NCBI RefSeq assembly: GCF_010111755.1
Contig: NC_088957.1
Span: 558,001-622,000, forward strand
DNA length: 64,000 nt
Reading direction: 5' to 3'
From: Nakaseomyces glabratus
Taxonomy: Eukaryota; Ascomycota; Saccharomycetes; Saccharomycetales; Saccharomycetaceae
Numbering within the stretch: position 1 is the stretch's first letter; the number at the start of each line of letters is the position of its first letter. The position numbers and the translations under genes were made by a program. The notes beneath the pieces were generated by a model that was given only the letters and a program-made list of their open reading frames with translations, was not told the DNA's origin and did no database searches. Positions 51,729-63,409 of the stretch are shown piece by piece.

Positions 51729-52296
51729 GTTTAACTTTATACTGCTTCAAAAAACTACAAATTCTCCAACCGCATGTGCTATAATTTCATATATAGTTAA
51801 TTTTTTGATGTTTGTTTTCATTTTTATTTTTTCTAAACAACTAGAATAAAATTTTGGGAGTAACAGAAACCGTACATTATCTGCATAGTTTATACACGGG
51901 TATAGACAACTACTAAATACTATATAGTAAATTAATTTATTGCATCTCTCCAACTACAACTGCTTTTATATTCTCTCCAAGGCGCAACCTTTATTCTACA
52001 TATGAACTGACCTCCGGGTAACCAATATTCGCGATGAGCTCTGGAAAAAAATTTAAAGAAAATTTTTTGCGATGAGCATCTCGATGAGTTTAGTACTGTA
52101 ACGGCTAACAATCAGTGGAACTTTACCATCTGTAAGGCGATCTCTCCCTGATTAGCCAAGGATTATTCATGGGTGTTTTAGTAATCTCGGTGCATTTACT
52201 TATCTGATTGTTTAGTTATAGATAGTCTAGAGAAGGAGATCCCATTTTGTGATTTTGTCAGGTACATTCAAGAGACAGATCAGCAAATAAAGAGCC
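51729..52296. other. Intergenic region between LTE1 and MAK16
   Basis: 568 bp. It carries the LTE1 3' flank and a rich PAC/RRPE cluster for MAK16 (separate entry). Confidence 0.6.
52031..52088 (+). promoter_or_regulatory. PAC x3 plus RRPE upstream of MAK16
   Basis: GCGATGAG at 52031-52038 and 52069-52076, CGATGAG at 52082-52088, and an RRPE core GAAAATTTTTT at 52058-52068. It is 210-265 bp before the ATG. Classic ribosome-biogenesis promoter. Confidence 0.85.
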
Positions 52297-53190
52297 ATGA
52301 GTGACGAAATAGTATGGCAGGTAATTAACCAACAGTTTTGCGCTTATAAGGTCAAGACTGACAAGGGTCAAACATTCTGTAGGAATGAGTACAATGTCAC
52401 TGGGCTGTGCTCGAGACAGTCGTGCCCCTTGGCAAACTCCAAGTATGCTACGGTGAAAAGTGAAAACGGGAGGCTGTATCTATATATAAGAACTGTTGAA
52501 AGGGCCCACACTCCAGCTAAATGGTGGGAGAAGATCAGACTGAGTAAGAATTATTCCAAGGCTTTGAAACAAATAGATGACCACCTGCTGTATTGGAACA
52601 AATTCTCTATACATAAATGTAAGCAAAGGTTCACTAAACTGACACAAGTTGCCATAACTGAGAGAAGACTGGCCATGAGAGAAATGGAAAGACATTATGT
52701 TGGTGTAGCTCCAAAGGTTAAGAGAAGAGAAGAAAACAGAGAAAGAAAAGCACTTGCTGCCGCCAAGATTGAAAAGTCTATCGAGAAGGAATTACTTGAT
52801 AGATTAAAGAGTGGTGCCTACGGTGACAAGCCTATGAACGTCGATGAGAAGATCTGGAAGAAAGTCATGGGTCATCTTAAGGATGAAAACGACCAAGAAG
52901 AAGAAGAAGATTGGGAATCTGAAGAAGAGGAGGAATCGGATGAAGGTGAGGTGGAATATGTCGAAGATGATGGGGAAGCTGAATTCGTGGATATGGAAGA
53001 TCTAGAGCAATGGTTAGGAGATGGAAATGGTGATCATAGCGACAGCGATGATAGCGACGAAGAAAGCAGTGATGATGACGAAAACACTCCTAAAAGGAAA
53101 AAGGCGAAGCTATCAAGACGTCCAAAGATCGAAATTGAATATGAAGAAGAAAGAGCACACCAAGAGCTTCCGCAAGAAGCTGCTCATTGA
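52297..53190 (+). CDS. MAK16: 66S pre-ribosome assembly factor Mak16
   Basis: 297 residues. It starts [20 protein letters not shown] and has the four-cysteine metal site ([19 protein letters not shown]). [26 protein letters not shown] continues the conserved N-terminal rRNA-binding domain (about 1-190). The tail is strongly acidic ([18 protein letters not shown]) and ends with basic patches ([13 protein letters not shown]), a probable nuclear localisation signal. Mak16 works with Rpf1 in early 60S assembly. It is between LTE1 and DRS2 on the same strand as in S. cerevisiae. Confidence 0.97.
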   Translation: MSDEIVWQVINQQFCAYKVKTDKGQTFCRNEYNVTGLCSRQSCPLANSKYATVKSENGRLYLYIRTVERAHTPAKWWEKIRLSKNYSKALKQIDDHLLYWNKFSIHKCKQRFTKLTQVAITERRLAMREMERHYVGVAPKVKRREENRERKALAAAKIEKSIEKELLDRLKSGAYGDKPMNVDEKIWKKVMGHLKDENDQEEEEDWESEEEEESDEGEVEYVEDDGEAEFVDMEDLEQWLGDGNGDHSDSDDSDEESSDDDENTPKRKKAKLSRRPKIEIEYEEERAHQELPQEAAH

Positions 53191-53949
53191 GGGACTGTTT
53201 AGTCTACTGGCATACCCCGCACACAGACCATTATTAGTATCATAATCATTAACATTACCATTCTTTTGCTGCTCTCTCTTTAAAAGTAAGAGGAGTTTTG
53301 TTCTGTAAGAATTGAGTTATTTATTATTAAAAGCTTTATCCCCGTATCCTAATATGGTTTTGTAGAGGATTACGCAAGGAATCACTCAGATTTGCACGAG
53401 GGAGATAAAGTACATATTTATATTAATTGTATATTAGTCCAAGTATAGAGAAGCTATATTTGATTGGATTTCATCTTGAAACCTGGCATCTTTCTGATCA
53501 ATAATATCGTCTCGAGTTTTGACCGTATTTGATCAGGGCTTTGTTCAGAACCCGAATCGCGCGAGAAGGAAAACCCACAAAAACTTTGGAAAATTACGAA
53601 GTTAAGTGAAGTGAAGTGAATGATGAGTTTAAGATTGAATACATCATTTCGTGTCTTCCAGTTGATAATCAGTTAATATATATCAGTGGATATTTTTGCT
53701 TGAAGTGAAGTTAAGATTAATTGTTATATTTGTTCTCTCAAAACTGCTAGGACTTAATTTTTAGTTTTCTATCGTGTCCTTTTCGGGAGCATTGGCAAAC
53801 TTCATATCAAAGACAACCAATTCATCAACTGGCATATAAAAAGTATTTTGAATATTATATTGGTTCTTTTTTTGCATACTCCTACTCGAGAAGTTTAACT
53901 CAATTGTGTCGATTTTGAGTCCAAATTTCAGCTATTCCTATTGTAACCA
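53191..53949. other. Intergenic region between MAK16 and DRS2
   Basis: 759 bp, AT-rich, containing a short GTGAA direct repeat (GAAGTGAAGTGAAGTGAA near 53603-53620). No gene seen. Confidence 0.55.
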
Positions 53950-56900
53950 ATGAGTTCAAGAATGGGGAAAGGGACGCGAGTACCGACAGGGGATACTCTA
54001 TTTGACATAGATTTTAACGATGGTAATAAGATTAGAGCTTCGGAAAATGAACGGACGACTTCTCATGGTTTTCCTGAAGAAATTATTGATTTAGATAATG
54101 ACTCTATTGAAAATGATTTGCATGACAACCCATTTTCAGAGTACGGCGGTGAAGGGGATTGGAACACGAACAGATTCGACCGTATCAATAATCAACCACA
54201 TTTGACACAAATAGGAAATAAAGGTAATGTGTTCACTCGGATGGGGAGGTCGATTAAAGGTATTTTCACTTTTCAAAGCAATAGTGAACCTCAATCCTTT
54301 GAAATGAGTAATTATAATACTGTATCAACAGGTGAGATGGATGATAATTTCCAGAAATCACGGAACAAGTTCGATATTAAGATACTTTTCAATAAATATC
54401 TACTTCGAAAAAATACTTCTGACGGGCAAGACTCTGGAGAACCAAGGGAAATTCACATTAGCGATAGAGAATCAAATAACAGATTTGGATACATTGATAA
54501 TCACATCTCTACAACAAAATATAATGCAGCTACATTTTTGCCAAAATTTTTGTTCCAAGAATTCTCAAAGTACGCTAATCTGTTCTTTTTATGCACTTCG
54601 GCTATTCAACAAGTCCCACATGTCTCTCCAACAAATAGATACACGACTATTGGTACATTAATGGTGGTTCTTATTGTATCAGCAATTAAGGAATCGGTTG
54701 AAGATCTGAAAAGGGCAAGTTCGGATAATGAATTGAACAATTCAAAAGCTGAAATATACTTTGAAGCGGAAGGTGATTTTATTCAAAAGAGATGGATTGA
54801 TATTAAAGTTGGTGATATAATTAGAGTTAATTCCGAAGAACCCATCCCAGCCGATATTATCATTCTATCATCTTCAGAGCCAGAAGGTTTGTGTTATATT
54901 GAAACGGCAAATTTAGACGGTGAGACAAATCTAAAGATAAAACAAGCAAGAACTGAAACTGCTAAAATCATGGACTCAAGGGAATTAAGAAATATAAAAG
55001 GTGTAATCAGTTCTGAACAGCCAAATTCGAGTTTATACACTTATGAAGGTACTTTGGAGATGAATGGTACCAAAATACCATTATCTCCGGAGCAAATGAT
55101 TCTGAGAGGAGCAACTCTAAGAAACACTGGATGGATCTTTGGTATTGTTATCTTTACCGGTCATGAGACCAAACTGATGAGAAATGCTACTGCTACACCA
55201 ATTAAAAGAACTGCTGTTGAAAAGGTCATTAATATGCAAATTATAGCCTTATTTACTGTGTTAGTTGTTTTAATCTTGATATCATCAATTGGTAACGTCA
55301 TTATGTCTACAGCAGATGCCAAACATTTGTCGTACTTATATTTACAAGGAACTAACAAGGCCGGTCTCTTTTTTAAAGATTTCTTGACTTTTTGGATCTT
55401 GTTTTCTAATTTAGTTCCTATCTCTCTTTTTGTTACGGTTGAATTAATTAAATATTACCAGGCATTTATGATAGGTTCCGATTTGGATCTCTATTATGAG
55501 GAGACAGACACACCAACGGTAGTCAAGACATCATCTCTTGTTGAGGAATTGGGACAAATAGAATACATTTTTAGCGACAAAACTGGTACGTTGACAAGGA
55601 ATATCATGGAATTCAAATCCTGTTCAATTGCTGGCAGATGTTACGCTGAACATATCCCTGAAGATAAAGCAGCTACATTTGAAGATGGTATTGAAGTTGG
55701 TTATAGAAGTTTTGATGATTTAAAGAAACAGTTAACCACCAACTCTGATGACTGTAAAATCATTGATGAATTTTTAACTTTACTGGCCACCTGCCACACT
55801 GTGATTCCAGAATTCCAAGCAGACGGTTCTATCAAGTACCAGGCAGCCTCACCAGATGAAGGTGCCTTAGTTGAAGGTGGAGCCTTGTTAGGATATAAGT
55901 TTCTAATTAGAAAGCCTAACTCAGTTACTATATTGATTAATGAAGAGGAAGAAAGGGAGTATCAACTTTTGAATATCTGTGAGTTTAACTCCACAAGAAA
56001 AAGAATGAGTGCTATCTTTAGATTCCCAGATGACTCCATTAAATTACTATGTAAAGGTGCGGATTCTGTTATTTTGGAAAGATTGTCTGAAACCGGCAAC
56101 TTCTATGTTGATGCTACAACAAGACATTTAGAAGATTATGCTACAGAGGGTTTGCGTACGTTATGTTTAGCTACAAAAGATATACCTGAGGATGAGTATA
56201 ACGCCTGGAATAAGAAATACATGGATGCTGCAACAACTTTGGATCATAGAGCTGAAAAATTGGATGCTGTTGCTGAAGAGATCGAAAGTGGTCTCACTTT
56301 GATAGGTGCTACTGCAATTGAAGATAAACTACAAGAAGGAGTTCCAGATACAATCAGAACTCTACAAGAGGCAGGCATAAAAATATGGGTTTTGACAGGA
56401 GATAAGCAAGAAACGGCTATTAATATTGGTATGAGTTGTAGGTTGCTCAGTGAAGATATGAACTTGTTGATTATCAGTGAGGAGACTAAAGAGGCCACTC
56501 GAAGAAACATGGAAGAGAAGCTGGCTGCACTACATGAGCACTCGTTGTCGGAACATGATATGAATACATTGGCTCTAGTCATTGATGGACACTCTTTGAG
56601 TTTTGCTCTCGAAGCTGATCTCGAAGATTACTTTCTAGCAATTGGTAAGATGTGTAAAGCCGTCATTTGTTGTCGTGTATCTCCTTTACAGAAAGCTTTG
56701 GTTGTCAAAATGGTCAAAAGAAAAACAAATTCGCTATTATTGGCAATTGGTGATGGTGCTAATGATGTTAGTATGATTCAAGCGGCACACGTTGGTGTTG
56801 GTATTAGTGGTATGGAAGGTATGCAGGCGGCAAGGTCTGCTGATATATCAGTTGGCCAGTTCAGATTTTTAAAAAAGCTACTACTTGTTCATGGTGCTTG

Positions 56901-57936
56901 GTCATATCAGAGAATTTCAGTTGCAATTCTATACTCGTTTTACAAAAATACAGCATTATACATGACCCAATTTTGGTATGTTTTTGCAAACGCATTTTCA
57001 GGACAATCAATTATGGAGTCATGGACTATGAGTTTATATAATGTTTTTTTCACAGTGTTGCCTCCGTTTGTTATTGGTGTATTTGATCAATTTGTTAACA
57101 GTCGATTGTTAGAAAGATATCCACAACTATACAAGCTTGGACAAAAAGGTCAGTTCTTTTCTGTAAGTATCTTTTGGGGTTGGATTGTGAATGGATTTTA
57201 CCATTCAGCAGTCGTTTTTGTTGGTACAATTCTATTTTATAGATATGGATTTGCTCTTAGAAAACACGGTGAAACAGCTGACCATTGGTCGTGGGGTATA
57301 GCTATATATACTTCGAGTGTGATTATTGTTCTCGGTAAAGCTGCTTTAGTAACCAATCAGTGGACGAAGTTCACATTATTTGCTATTCCCGGTTCATTGT
57401 TTTTCTGGCTCATTTTTTTCCCGATATATGGATCGATCTTTCCATATGCCAAAATTTCAAGGGAATACTTTGGTGTAGTAGAACACACTTACGGGTCTGC
57501 AACATTTTGGCTGACACTAATTGTTCTACCTACCTTTGCCTTGACCAGAGACTTTATTTGGAAATATTATAAGAGAATGTATGCACCGGAAAGTTACCAT
57601 TTGATACAAGAAATGCAGAAATATAATGTTAGCGACTATAGACCACACGTCCAACATTTCCAGAATGCTATCAGAAAAGTAAGACAAGTTCAAAGAATGA
57701 AAAAGCAAAGAGGTTTTGCATTTTCACAGGCTGAAGAAGGTCAAGAAAAGATTATCAGAATGTATGATACTACTCAAAAGAGAGGTAAGTACGGTGAATT
57801 GCATGATGCATCAGCGGATCCGTTCAGTGACACACATAAGTTAGTTCCTGAAAATAATGAGGAAAATCCTTTTTCAGATGCCGCTCAAAACAATCAGTCC
57901 GATCAGAATTCTTTTGGTGAGAGTTTGTTAGGCTAG
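53950..57936 (+). CDS. DRS2: P4-ATPase phospholipid flippase Drs2
   Basis: 1328 residues, ten transmembrane helices. Motifs in order: LDGETNLK (actuator loop, DGET), PISLFVTVELIKYYQ with the P4-type Pro-Ile-Ser-Leu in M4, the phosphorylation site DKTGTLT with Asp543, KGAD for nucleotide binding, and GDGANDVSMIQAAHVGVGI. It moves phosphatidylserine to the cytosolic leaflet of the trans-Golgi with Cdc50. The C-terminal regulatory tail has RGKYGELHD-type autoinhibitory sequence and ENPFSD, an NPFxD-type sorting signal; DNPFSEYG is in the N-terminus. All catalytic residues are intact. Confidence 0.97.
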   Translation: MSSRMGKGTRVPTGDTLFDIDFNDGNKIRASENERTTSHGFPEEIIDLDNDSIENDLHDNPFSEYGGEGDWNTNRFDRINNQPHLTQIGNKGNVFTRMGRSIKGIFTFQSNSEPQSFEMSNYNTVSTGEMDDNFQKSRNKFDIKILFNKYLLRKNTSDGQDSGEPREIHISDRESNNRFGYIDNHISTTKYNAATFLPKFLFQEFSKYANLFFLCTSAIQQVPHVSPTNRYTTIGTLMVVLIVSAIKESVEDLKRASSDNELNNSKAEIYFEAEGDFIQKRWIDIKVGDIIRVNSEEPIPADIIILSSSEPEGLCYIETANLDGETNLKIKQARTETAKIMDSRELRNIKGVISSEQPNSSLYTYEGTLEMNGTKIPLSPEQMILRGATLRNTGWIFGIVIFTGHETKLMRNATATPIKRTAVEKVINMQIIALFTVLVVLILISSIGNVIMSTADAKHLSYLYLQGTNKAGLFFKDFLTFWILFSNLVPISLFVTVELIKYYQAFMIGSDLDLYYEETDTPTVVKTSSLVEELGQIEYIFSDKTGTLTRNIMEFKSCSIAGRCYAEHIPEDKAATFEDGIEVGYRSFDDLKKQLTTNSDDCKIIDEFLTLLATCHTVIPEFQADGSIKYQAASPDEGALVEGGALLGYKFLIRKPNSVTILINEEEEREYQLLNICEFNSTRKRMSAIFRFPDDSIKLLCKGADSVILERLSETGNFYVDATTRHLEDYATEGLRTLCLATKDIPEDEYNAWNKKYMDAATTLDHRAEKLDAVAEEIESGLTLIGATAIEDKLQEGVPDTIRTLQEAGIKIWVLTGDKQETAINIGMSCRLLSEDMNLLIISEETKEATRRNMEEKLAALHEHSLSEHDMNTLALVIDGHSLSFALEADLEDYFLAIGKMCKAVICCRVSPLQKALVVKMVKRKTNSLLLAIGDGANDVSMIQAAHVGVGISGMEGMQAARSADISVGQFRFLKKLLLVHGAWSYQRISVAILYSFYKNTALYMTQFWYVFANAFSGQSIMESWTMSLYNVFFTVLPPFVIGVFDQFVNSRLLERYPQLYKLGQKGQFFSVSIFWGWIVNGFYHSAVVFVGTILFYRYGFALRKHGETADHWSWGIAIYTSSVIIVLGKAALVTNQWTKFTLFAIPGSLFFWLIFFPIYGSIFPYAKISREYFGVVEHTYGSATFWLTLIVLPTFALTRDFIWKYYKRMYAPESYHLIQEMQKYNVSDYRPHVQHFQNAIRKVRQVQRMKKQRGFAFSQAEEGQEKIIRMYDTTQKRGKYGELHDASADPFSDTHKLVPENNEENPFSDAAQNNQSDQNSFGESLLG

Positions 57937-58046
57937 TTAACGCTGAAAGATGCATTCGGCTAATTGAGCTCTGTTATTTATGAGTCACTTTATATAATTT
58001 CATTGATTGTAACTATTATAATGCTCTTTGTTTATGTTCTACTATA

Positions 58047-58808
58047 TTAACTCCTTTTCCTTTTCGGTCTTTTCAGTATATATAAATCTAGGCATTGTAT
58101 AAGAGACAGTTGAGGTTCATAAGTAAAGGCAATCTCCGGTTTTTCATTATTTGGTTGATCTTCTGCAGATTGTTCATAATTAAGATTCAACTCTTCTTCC
58201 TCCTGTAATATGATTGGATCTTGGTTTGTAGATTCTGAAAGTTTTTGCCCCATTACCAACAATGACTGTTGTTTTTGAAGACATGGGTATTCGTTCCATT
58301 GTGGATACTGATCTTTAAATATCAGATAGGTCCGTATTGTTTCAAGTTTGTTTATGTTTGATATGAATATATCGACGTCCCAATTTTTCCTATAAGTTAG
58401 TTTATATTTCATTTTTCCAACTCTTTTGAGACTGGTTAAATTGCTTTCTTTTAAAGAGCCCTGAATAGATTGGGGAAACTTTTTTAAAGTATCTTCATCA
58501 AAGTCGTAAACTTGTCCTACACGTATTTTACTAAATATGTTCTGCTTCATGGCCGGTGAGCTGAGTTCATAAAGGATTAAAATAATGTCATCCTCCATCT
58601 CTGTAACAAGGTTCTTCAGGTCAGTATTGGATAAGTATATTTTGGTTAACGGTGATTTCAGGCAGACTATCGTATTATTAGAAAGTAATGGGGCTTGTAC
58701 TTTGGATTCTTCTGTAGCAGTTGATAGGATTTGCCTTCTATTGATATGTACCCTTACAGGTAGTATGCTGTCTTTGGCGACCTTGATGTAAGCAATATTT
58801 TGGACCAT
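58047..58808 (-). CDS. SAW1: Single-strand annealing factor Saw1
   Basis: 253 residues. Conserved stretches match yeast Saw1: APLLSNNTIVCLKSPLTKIYLS, KIRVGQVYDFDEDTL, KMKYKLTYRKNWDVDIFI and a basic end ILKRPKRKRS. Saw1 binds branched DNA and recruits Rad1-Rad10 to 3' flaps during single-strand annealing. The reading frame extends one codon upstream as TTG; the ATG at 58806-58808 is used. It is convergent with DRS2, with only 110 bp between stop codons, as with YAL027W and YAL026C in S. cerevisiae. Confidence 0.93.
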   Translation of the reverse strand: MVQNIAYIKVAKDSILPVRVHINRRQILSTATEESKVQAPLLSNNTIVCLKSPLTKIYLSNTDLKNLVTEMEDDIILILYELSSPAMKQNIFSKIRVGQVYDFDEDTLKKFPQSIQGSLKESNLTSLKRVGKMKYKLTYRKNWDVDIFISNINKLETIRTYLIFKDQYPQWNEYPCLQKQQSLLVMGQKLSESTNQDPIILQEEEELNLNYEQSAEDQPNNEKPEIAFTYEPQLSLIQCLDLYILKRPKRKRS

Positions 58809-59260
58809 CAATACTTATTGACATATAACTGTGACGTTTCATATACAATTATATCATAGAGACTATCGAACTCAGTTCATGTGTTGCCTAAGTATCCTTT
58901 ATATCTCAAGTCGTTATTTCTCAGTTTAATATTTAGGCGATGCCTTGGTACTTTAACCAAAAACGCTCCACTTTTGAACTGAAGAGATCCCAAAAATAAT
59001 GATAATATTGGCTGTAGGATGATAAAAGGATGTGCTTTAACATATCTCTACAAAATGTTTATAATAAGATAAAATGCAAATAATTGTGAATATATTTTTA
59101 TAAGTCAACATGTAATATATGTAGTGACTAAATTAATATAACTTTAAGCGATGCATGCGGTAATAGTCTGATATATAATATGCCGTTAAATTAATTGAGG
59201 TATGCAACGTCATTCTATAATAAGAAAAGGCCATAGTTAAGAGGTTGAATCGATGTATAA
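58809..59260. other. Intergenic region between SAW1 and FRT2
   Basis: 452 bp, AT-rich: SAW1 upstream and FRT2 downstream sequence. Nothing else seen. Confidence 0.55.
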
Positions 59261-61222
59261 CTAAACTTTCCAAAAATATGCTTTTAAATAGTATCCGATA
59301 AGAACTAAAAAACCCAATGTTAGGATGTCGTAAAGCATATATCTGTACTTATATGCCAGACCAGTATTCTTCTTGGACACCATCAATGAGTTTTCCAAGT
59401 AAAGTAGACTTTCCATCTTTCTCATTGTTTCCTTTTGATCAACTAATTGACTCTGACATTCTGACATCTTATTTTCAAGAAATTCCAAATGTTTTACATT
59501 CTCTTCAACTGTTTTACGTAGTTGAGACTCAAAGGATTCAGGATTGTTTTCATCGAAATCAGCTTTCAATACTGTCAAGTATTCATTGGCTATTGTATTT
59601 TTAAGCCCTAAAATCTGAGACTTCAAGTTTTGAAGATCTGATGTCAAATTATCAAATGATGTGATATTATTCTTCAGTTCCAATTCATCTTTCAGTATGA
59701 CAGACTTAAGATCATTCTTAATCTGAGATTCAAGCTTTGTAAGACGAGAATTGATATGTTGCTGATAATAGTCGGTCTCATTTGTACCCAAAAACATATT
59801 ACTGTCATTTGCATTAGAATTTATTATTTCACTATTTTTTATTTTCTCTTTGCTAGTAAGCTTTGCATTCGAGAAAAAAAAAGAGCTAGTAGCCAATCCT
59901 GACCTGTAAGAACCAATAGCACTCCTTGAATCGTCAGAATTTGAAGTTAAAGATGCTGAAGAGTATGAAAATGGCGTTGCAGACCCAGGTCTCATGTTAG
60001 GATTTGAGTAAACTTTCGAATATTTTCTCTTGGAGCCACTAGGGTCAGCTAAATCATGATACAATAAACTTTGAAGCGACAAATTGGATGAATAGTCCAT
60101 CAAGTCCGGCATTTGCTCATGTTGAGGTATGTTAAAGACACCATTTTTCCCCACAGAAAGAGTAGATCCGTATGCTGAAGCGTTATTAGATGAGAGGGCA
60201 GAATTATTACCCGATTTCTCGATAGATTGAAGAAATTGATTCACTAACCTTTTTTGATCATTGGACCCGTACGACTGCGAAAATGATTTCTGATGTCTGT
60301 GCTTTTTATGCTCTTTATGAAATTGCGTTTGATTCTGATTTTTAGATTGATTTTGCCCGTTTGACAGTTCTGGTCTTTCCTCATTATCAAGACTTTTTAC
60401 AGGTGATTTTATGAACTTATCAGCTGTGAACAAAGTAGCTTGTCCCCCATTGCCCACCTCTTCTTGTTGGTCTCCAAGTCTATTAGGTGTTGGCTTTTCT
60501 GTCTTAGTAGTCTTTGAAAGATTATTATTATACTGTTTTTCAAGTTCTGTGTTGAACATACACTCGCTGAAGGCGCCTGTATTAACAGAAGTGTAATCGG
60601 GTATTGTTGGCCTTTTTAACATTTTCTTCTCGACTAATCGATTTTTTCCATCTGCAAGTGCAGCAAGGTTGCTTGCAGTTACTTGCCTTATAATCATAGG
60701 CTTACTATTCCCCAGTTTTGGCTCTATATCGGTGTTGGAACCTGCCTTAAATGATCTCTTTGGATCAGACACGCTTCTTTGAACATAAGGTTCAAATATT
60801 TTCTTGGTATCCAACCTTTTCTTGTTCGAGTTCAAATTATTGTTGGTATTAACTTTGCTATAATCTATACCATTTATATCATCCATATTTGTGAATGATG
60901 CAGAATGCATGCTTACCCCATCTTCATCATCAGATATTATTAGAGTACCTCTTCTCGGTCTATGCACGTTGAGATTCCCCTTTGGTGTAATCCCAATTGT
61001 ATTAGCCCTCTTGACATGCCGTTTAGATTCATCTGCCTTAGCTAGCAAGTGATCCTGCATCGCTTCATCGTTCCCCGAATCGCTATCCTGCCCACTACCT
61101 TCCTCATTAGCACTTTTCATTGCGAGCTTGTTCCTATGTATCCTAGTATTAATATCAGTAAAGGGTATTTTGGGTTGGTGCTTCATGTTAGGATTCTCCA
61201 TCCTCTGTATAAGGAGATCCAT
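59261..61222 (-). CDS. FRT2: Tail-anchored ER protein, Frt1/Frt2 family
   Basis: 653 residues. Most of the protein is disordered, Asn/Ser-rich, with several basic clusters. A coiled coil spans about 520-620 (LTKLESQIKNDLKSVI, then LENKMSECQSQLVDQKETMRKME). The C-terminus is one hydrophobic helix (MLYDILTLGFLVLIGYYLKAYF), a tail anchor, ending WKV. S. cerevisiae Frt1 and Frt2 are ER tail-anchored proteins; Frt1 is a calcineurin substrate and both help under high salt, alkali and stress. A PKIPFT segment near residue 18 only poorly fits a calcineurin-docking motif. Synteny with SAW1 and MYO4 indicates FRT2. Confidence 0.87.
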   Translation of the reverse strand: MDLLIQRMENPNMKHQPKIPFTDINTRIHRNKLAMKSANEEGSGQDSDSGNDEAMQDHLLAKADESKRHVKRANTIGITPKGNLNVHRPRRGTLIISDDEDGVSMHSASFTNMDDINGIDYSKVNTNNNLNSNKKRLDTKKIFEPYVQRSVSDPKRSFKAGSNTDIEPKLGNSKPMIIRQVTASNLAALADGKNRLVEKKMLKRPTIPDYTSVNTGAFSECMFNTELEKQYNNNLSKTTKTEKPTPNRLGDQQEEVGNGGQATLFTADKFIKSPVKSLDNEERPELSNGQNQSKNQNQTQFHKEHKKHRHQKSFSQSYGSNDQKRLVNQFLQSIEKSGNNSALSSNNASAYGSTLSVGKNGVFNIPQHEQMPDLMDYSSNLSLQSLLYHDLADPSGSKRKYSKVYSNPNMRPGSATPFSYSSASLTSNSDDSRSAIGSYRSGLATSSFFFSNAKLTSKEKIKNSEIINSNANDSNMFLGTNETDYYQQHINSRLTKLESQIKNDLKSVILKDELELKNNITSFDNLTSDLQNLKSQILGLKNTIANEYLTVLKADFDENNPESFESQLRKTVEENVKHLEFLENKMSECQSQLVDQKETMRKMESLLYLENSLMVSKKNTGLAYKYRYMLYDILTLGFLVLIGYYLKAYFWKV

Positions 61223-63409
61223 CTTTTGCCACTACTTTCGGTTAAGAGGCTGGAGGTTCAATGTTCGTTGGTGTAGTGAAACTTGTGTTCCAAATAAAAT
61301 GTATAAAAAATGGATGTTTGAGGTTCTAAATAATATAAAGCATCGCCAAAGAAAAACTCCTAAAATTCCTACTTGATGATTCAATAGGGTCCTTATAGTG
61401 GTTATGAAATGCCCTTGATGCCCAAATGGTTCTCTTAGAAATGCTGTACAATGTGATGTTCCCCGAGTGCCCCGATGAGGACCTACCTCTAATCCTCTAG
61501 CACCCCTACGCTAGGCTGATGAGGCTATTTGATAGCAGAACAAAGTCCATCAGTCCGCATATATCCCAATGAATCAGCCTTTGAGTCGCTTGCTATGAGT
61601 TTAGAAGTGCAATATGTTAGAAGTGCAATATGTTACAGAAGTCTTGTAGAGATGAAAAGTTATACATCCCATACCATCACGTGACACACATACAAACATC
61701 TTACCAACATACAATGATTACAATACATACAAGAATGAGTGTCAATTCAAGGCATACTTAGCTTAGCCAGGAATAACCTCCAGTGTGGAATTAAACTTGC
61801 TAAAGTACAGTTATTTTACCGTCCACCCTGTGGATAATATGTATCTCGATTGGTTCATTGACATAGGTACGCGGAAGTATAGTCACGATAACCGCTAATT
61901 AGCTAGTTCAAGCCCAATGTCACGATATATTTATGACTATAGTAAATTTTCTTAGTTTCTAATATTAGAAACCTTTACAATTATCTCCCTCACGATATTC
62001 AGCGCGGAAACAATGGGCAATACCGCCCATTTCCATCGAGACTCTGGTGGTTCGATATTTCATATGCTGCAATGCATCCAGAAATCTACTAGACACACTC
62101 AGCTACGAATACATCCCCTAGATTAACACTCAGTTGTTTCCACAATATCCTATTCTGGATATCGATAACACACGCTAATTGCAGTGTCCTGTACAAACTG
62201 ACTTAGTTATCTGAAGCTAATAATGGGCATTGCACCTGTCAAAAGACGTTTGCGAAAACAGACCAGAAGGGGGAGAAGGTAATGGTATGAATACATTGAA
62301 AATAATTCATATACTGCTGCAAAGAACCATGGGAACAGGCGTATAAGAAACATCAACCTCCTTGCCTCCCCCCCACCCCCACAGCTGGTCCCCCCCATTA
62401 TTCTCGAAATGCCTCCTCGGACACAGCAGACACAGAGCAAATGCCATACAATACAGGATTACTGTTTATCCGAATAAATGAGTCCCAGATATTAATCATC
62501 CTGCACCTGAAGTCTCAACTCCCACCTTCTGCCAATTACTAATTGTGTGCTTGTGATGAACTACAGTTTCTCGTGTTTGTTTTGATATTTCCCGTTAGAA
62601 TGAAAGCAACAACAAAGCAGTGAAAAAGAAAAAAAAATTGCTACAAAATCGGTGCGGAATACTAACATTACATTTGAAAGTTCTTACTACGCGAAATCGA
62701 TACCCACCTCTAGTGCAATTGATCCAACGGTAAACAATATCTTCCTCTGGTAAAATTTGCCAATATTTCACTTCTTCATTTACTACTATTCCTTCTCTCT
62801 GTTTCTGCCCCATCGACAAATACCCCTGTCCATTTGAACTGGTGTTACAAAACCACTGAATTGCTTCTACAATCACAAGAAGGCAAGCGGAAAAGGTAGA
62901 GCTACTACAGTTATTGCCCTTTCCCTCATCTCTTCTATACGCTGATTCAATAATAAAGAAACAGACAACCTCTTTTTAGTCAGAGCTTCTTGCAAGAGCC
63001 AGTTGAACAAGCGCAAGAACGGGATTTGATTCCAGAACTTCTAACAGGGAAAATTTTTCATCCTAGCGACATTCACATACTGTTATACAATCCTTCATCA
63101 TCCCTTCATCCCCCCCACCCAGATACATCTATTAGAATCTACGCATATATCAGTTCTCTAGCTTACTTTATCAACAGATCAACGACTAAAGTATAATCGA
63201 GAAATTGGATTCAGGATAACAAAATAACAAAATAACAAAACAAAGATCAACCACAAACTTATCAACTCGCACATATATATATCGTTCACAACTTTGAGAA
63301 TATCCCGATTTGTTAACAAAGAGCAATAAAGTCCAACTATAGAGAAATCAACTGGATAATATCTAAAAGAATTCTCACAAGAAGAGCTATATCATAAACA
63401 ACTTTTACT
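61223..63409. other. Long divergent intergenic region FRT2/MYO4
   Basis: 2.2 kb without a supported gene. C-rich cluster 62368-62396 (runs of 7, 5 and 7 C) and C-run 63110-63116 are present. A direct repeat of TAGAAGTGCAATATGTTA occurs at about 61599-61634. Short frames here have no domain. Confidence 0.6.
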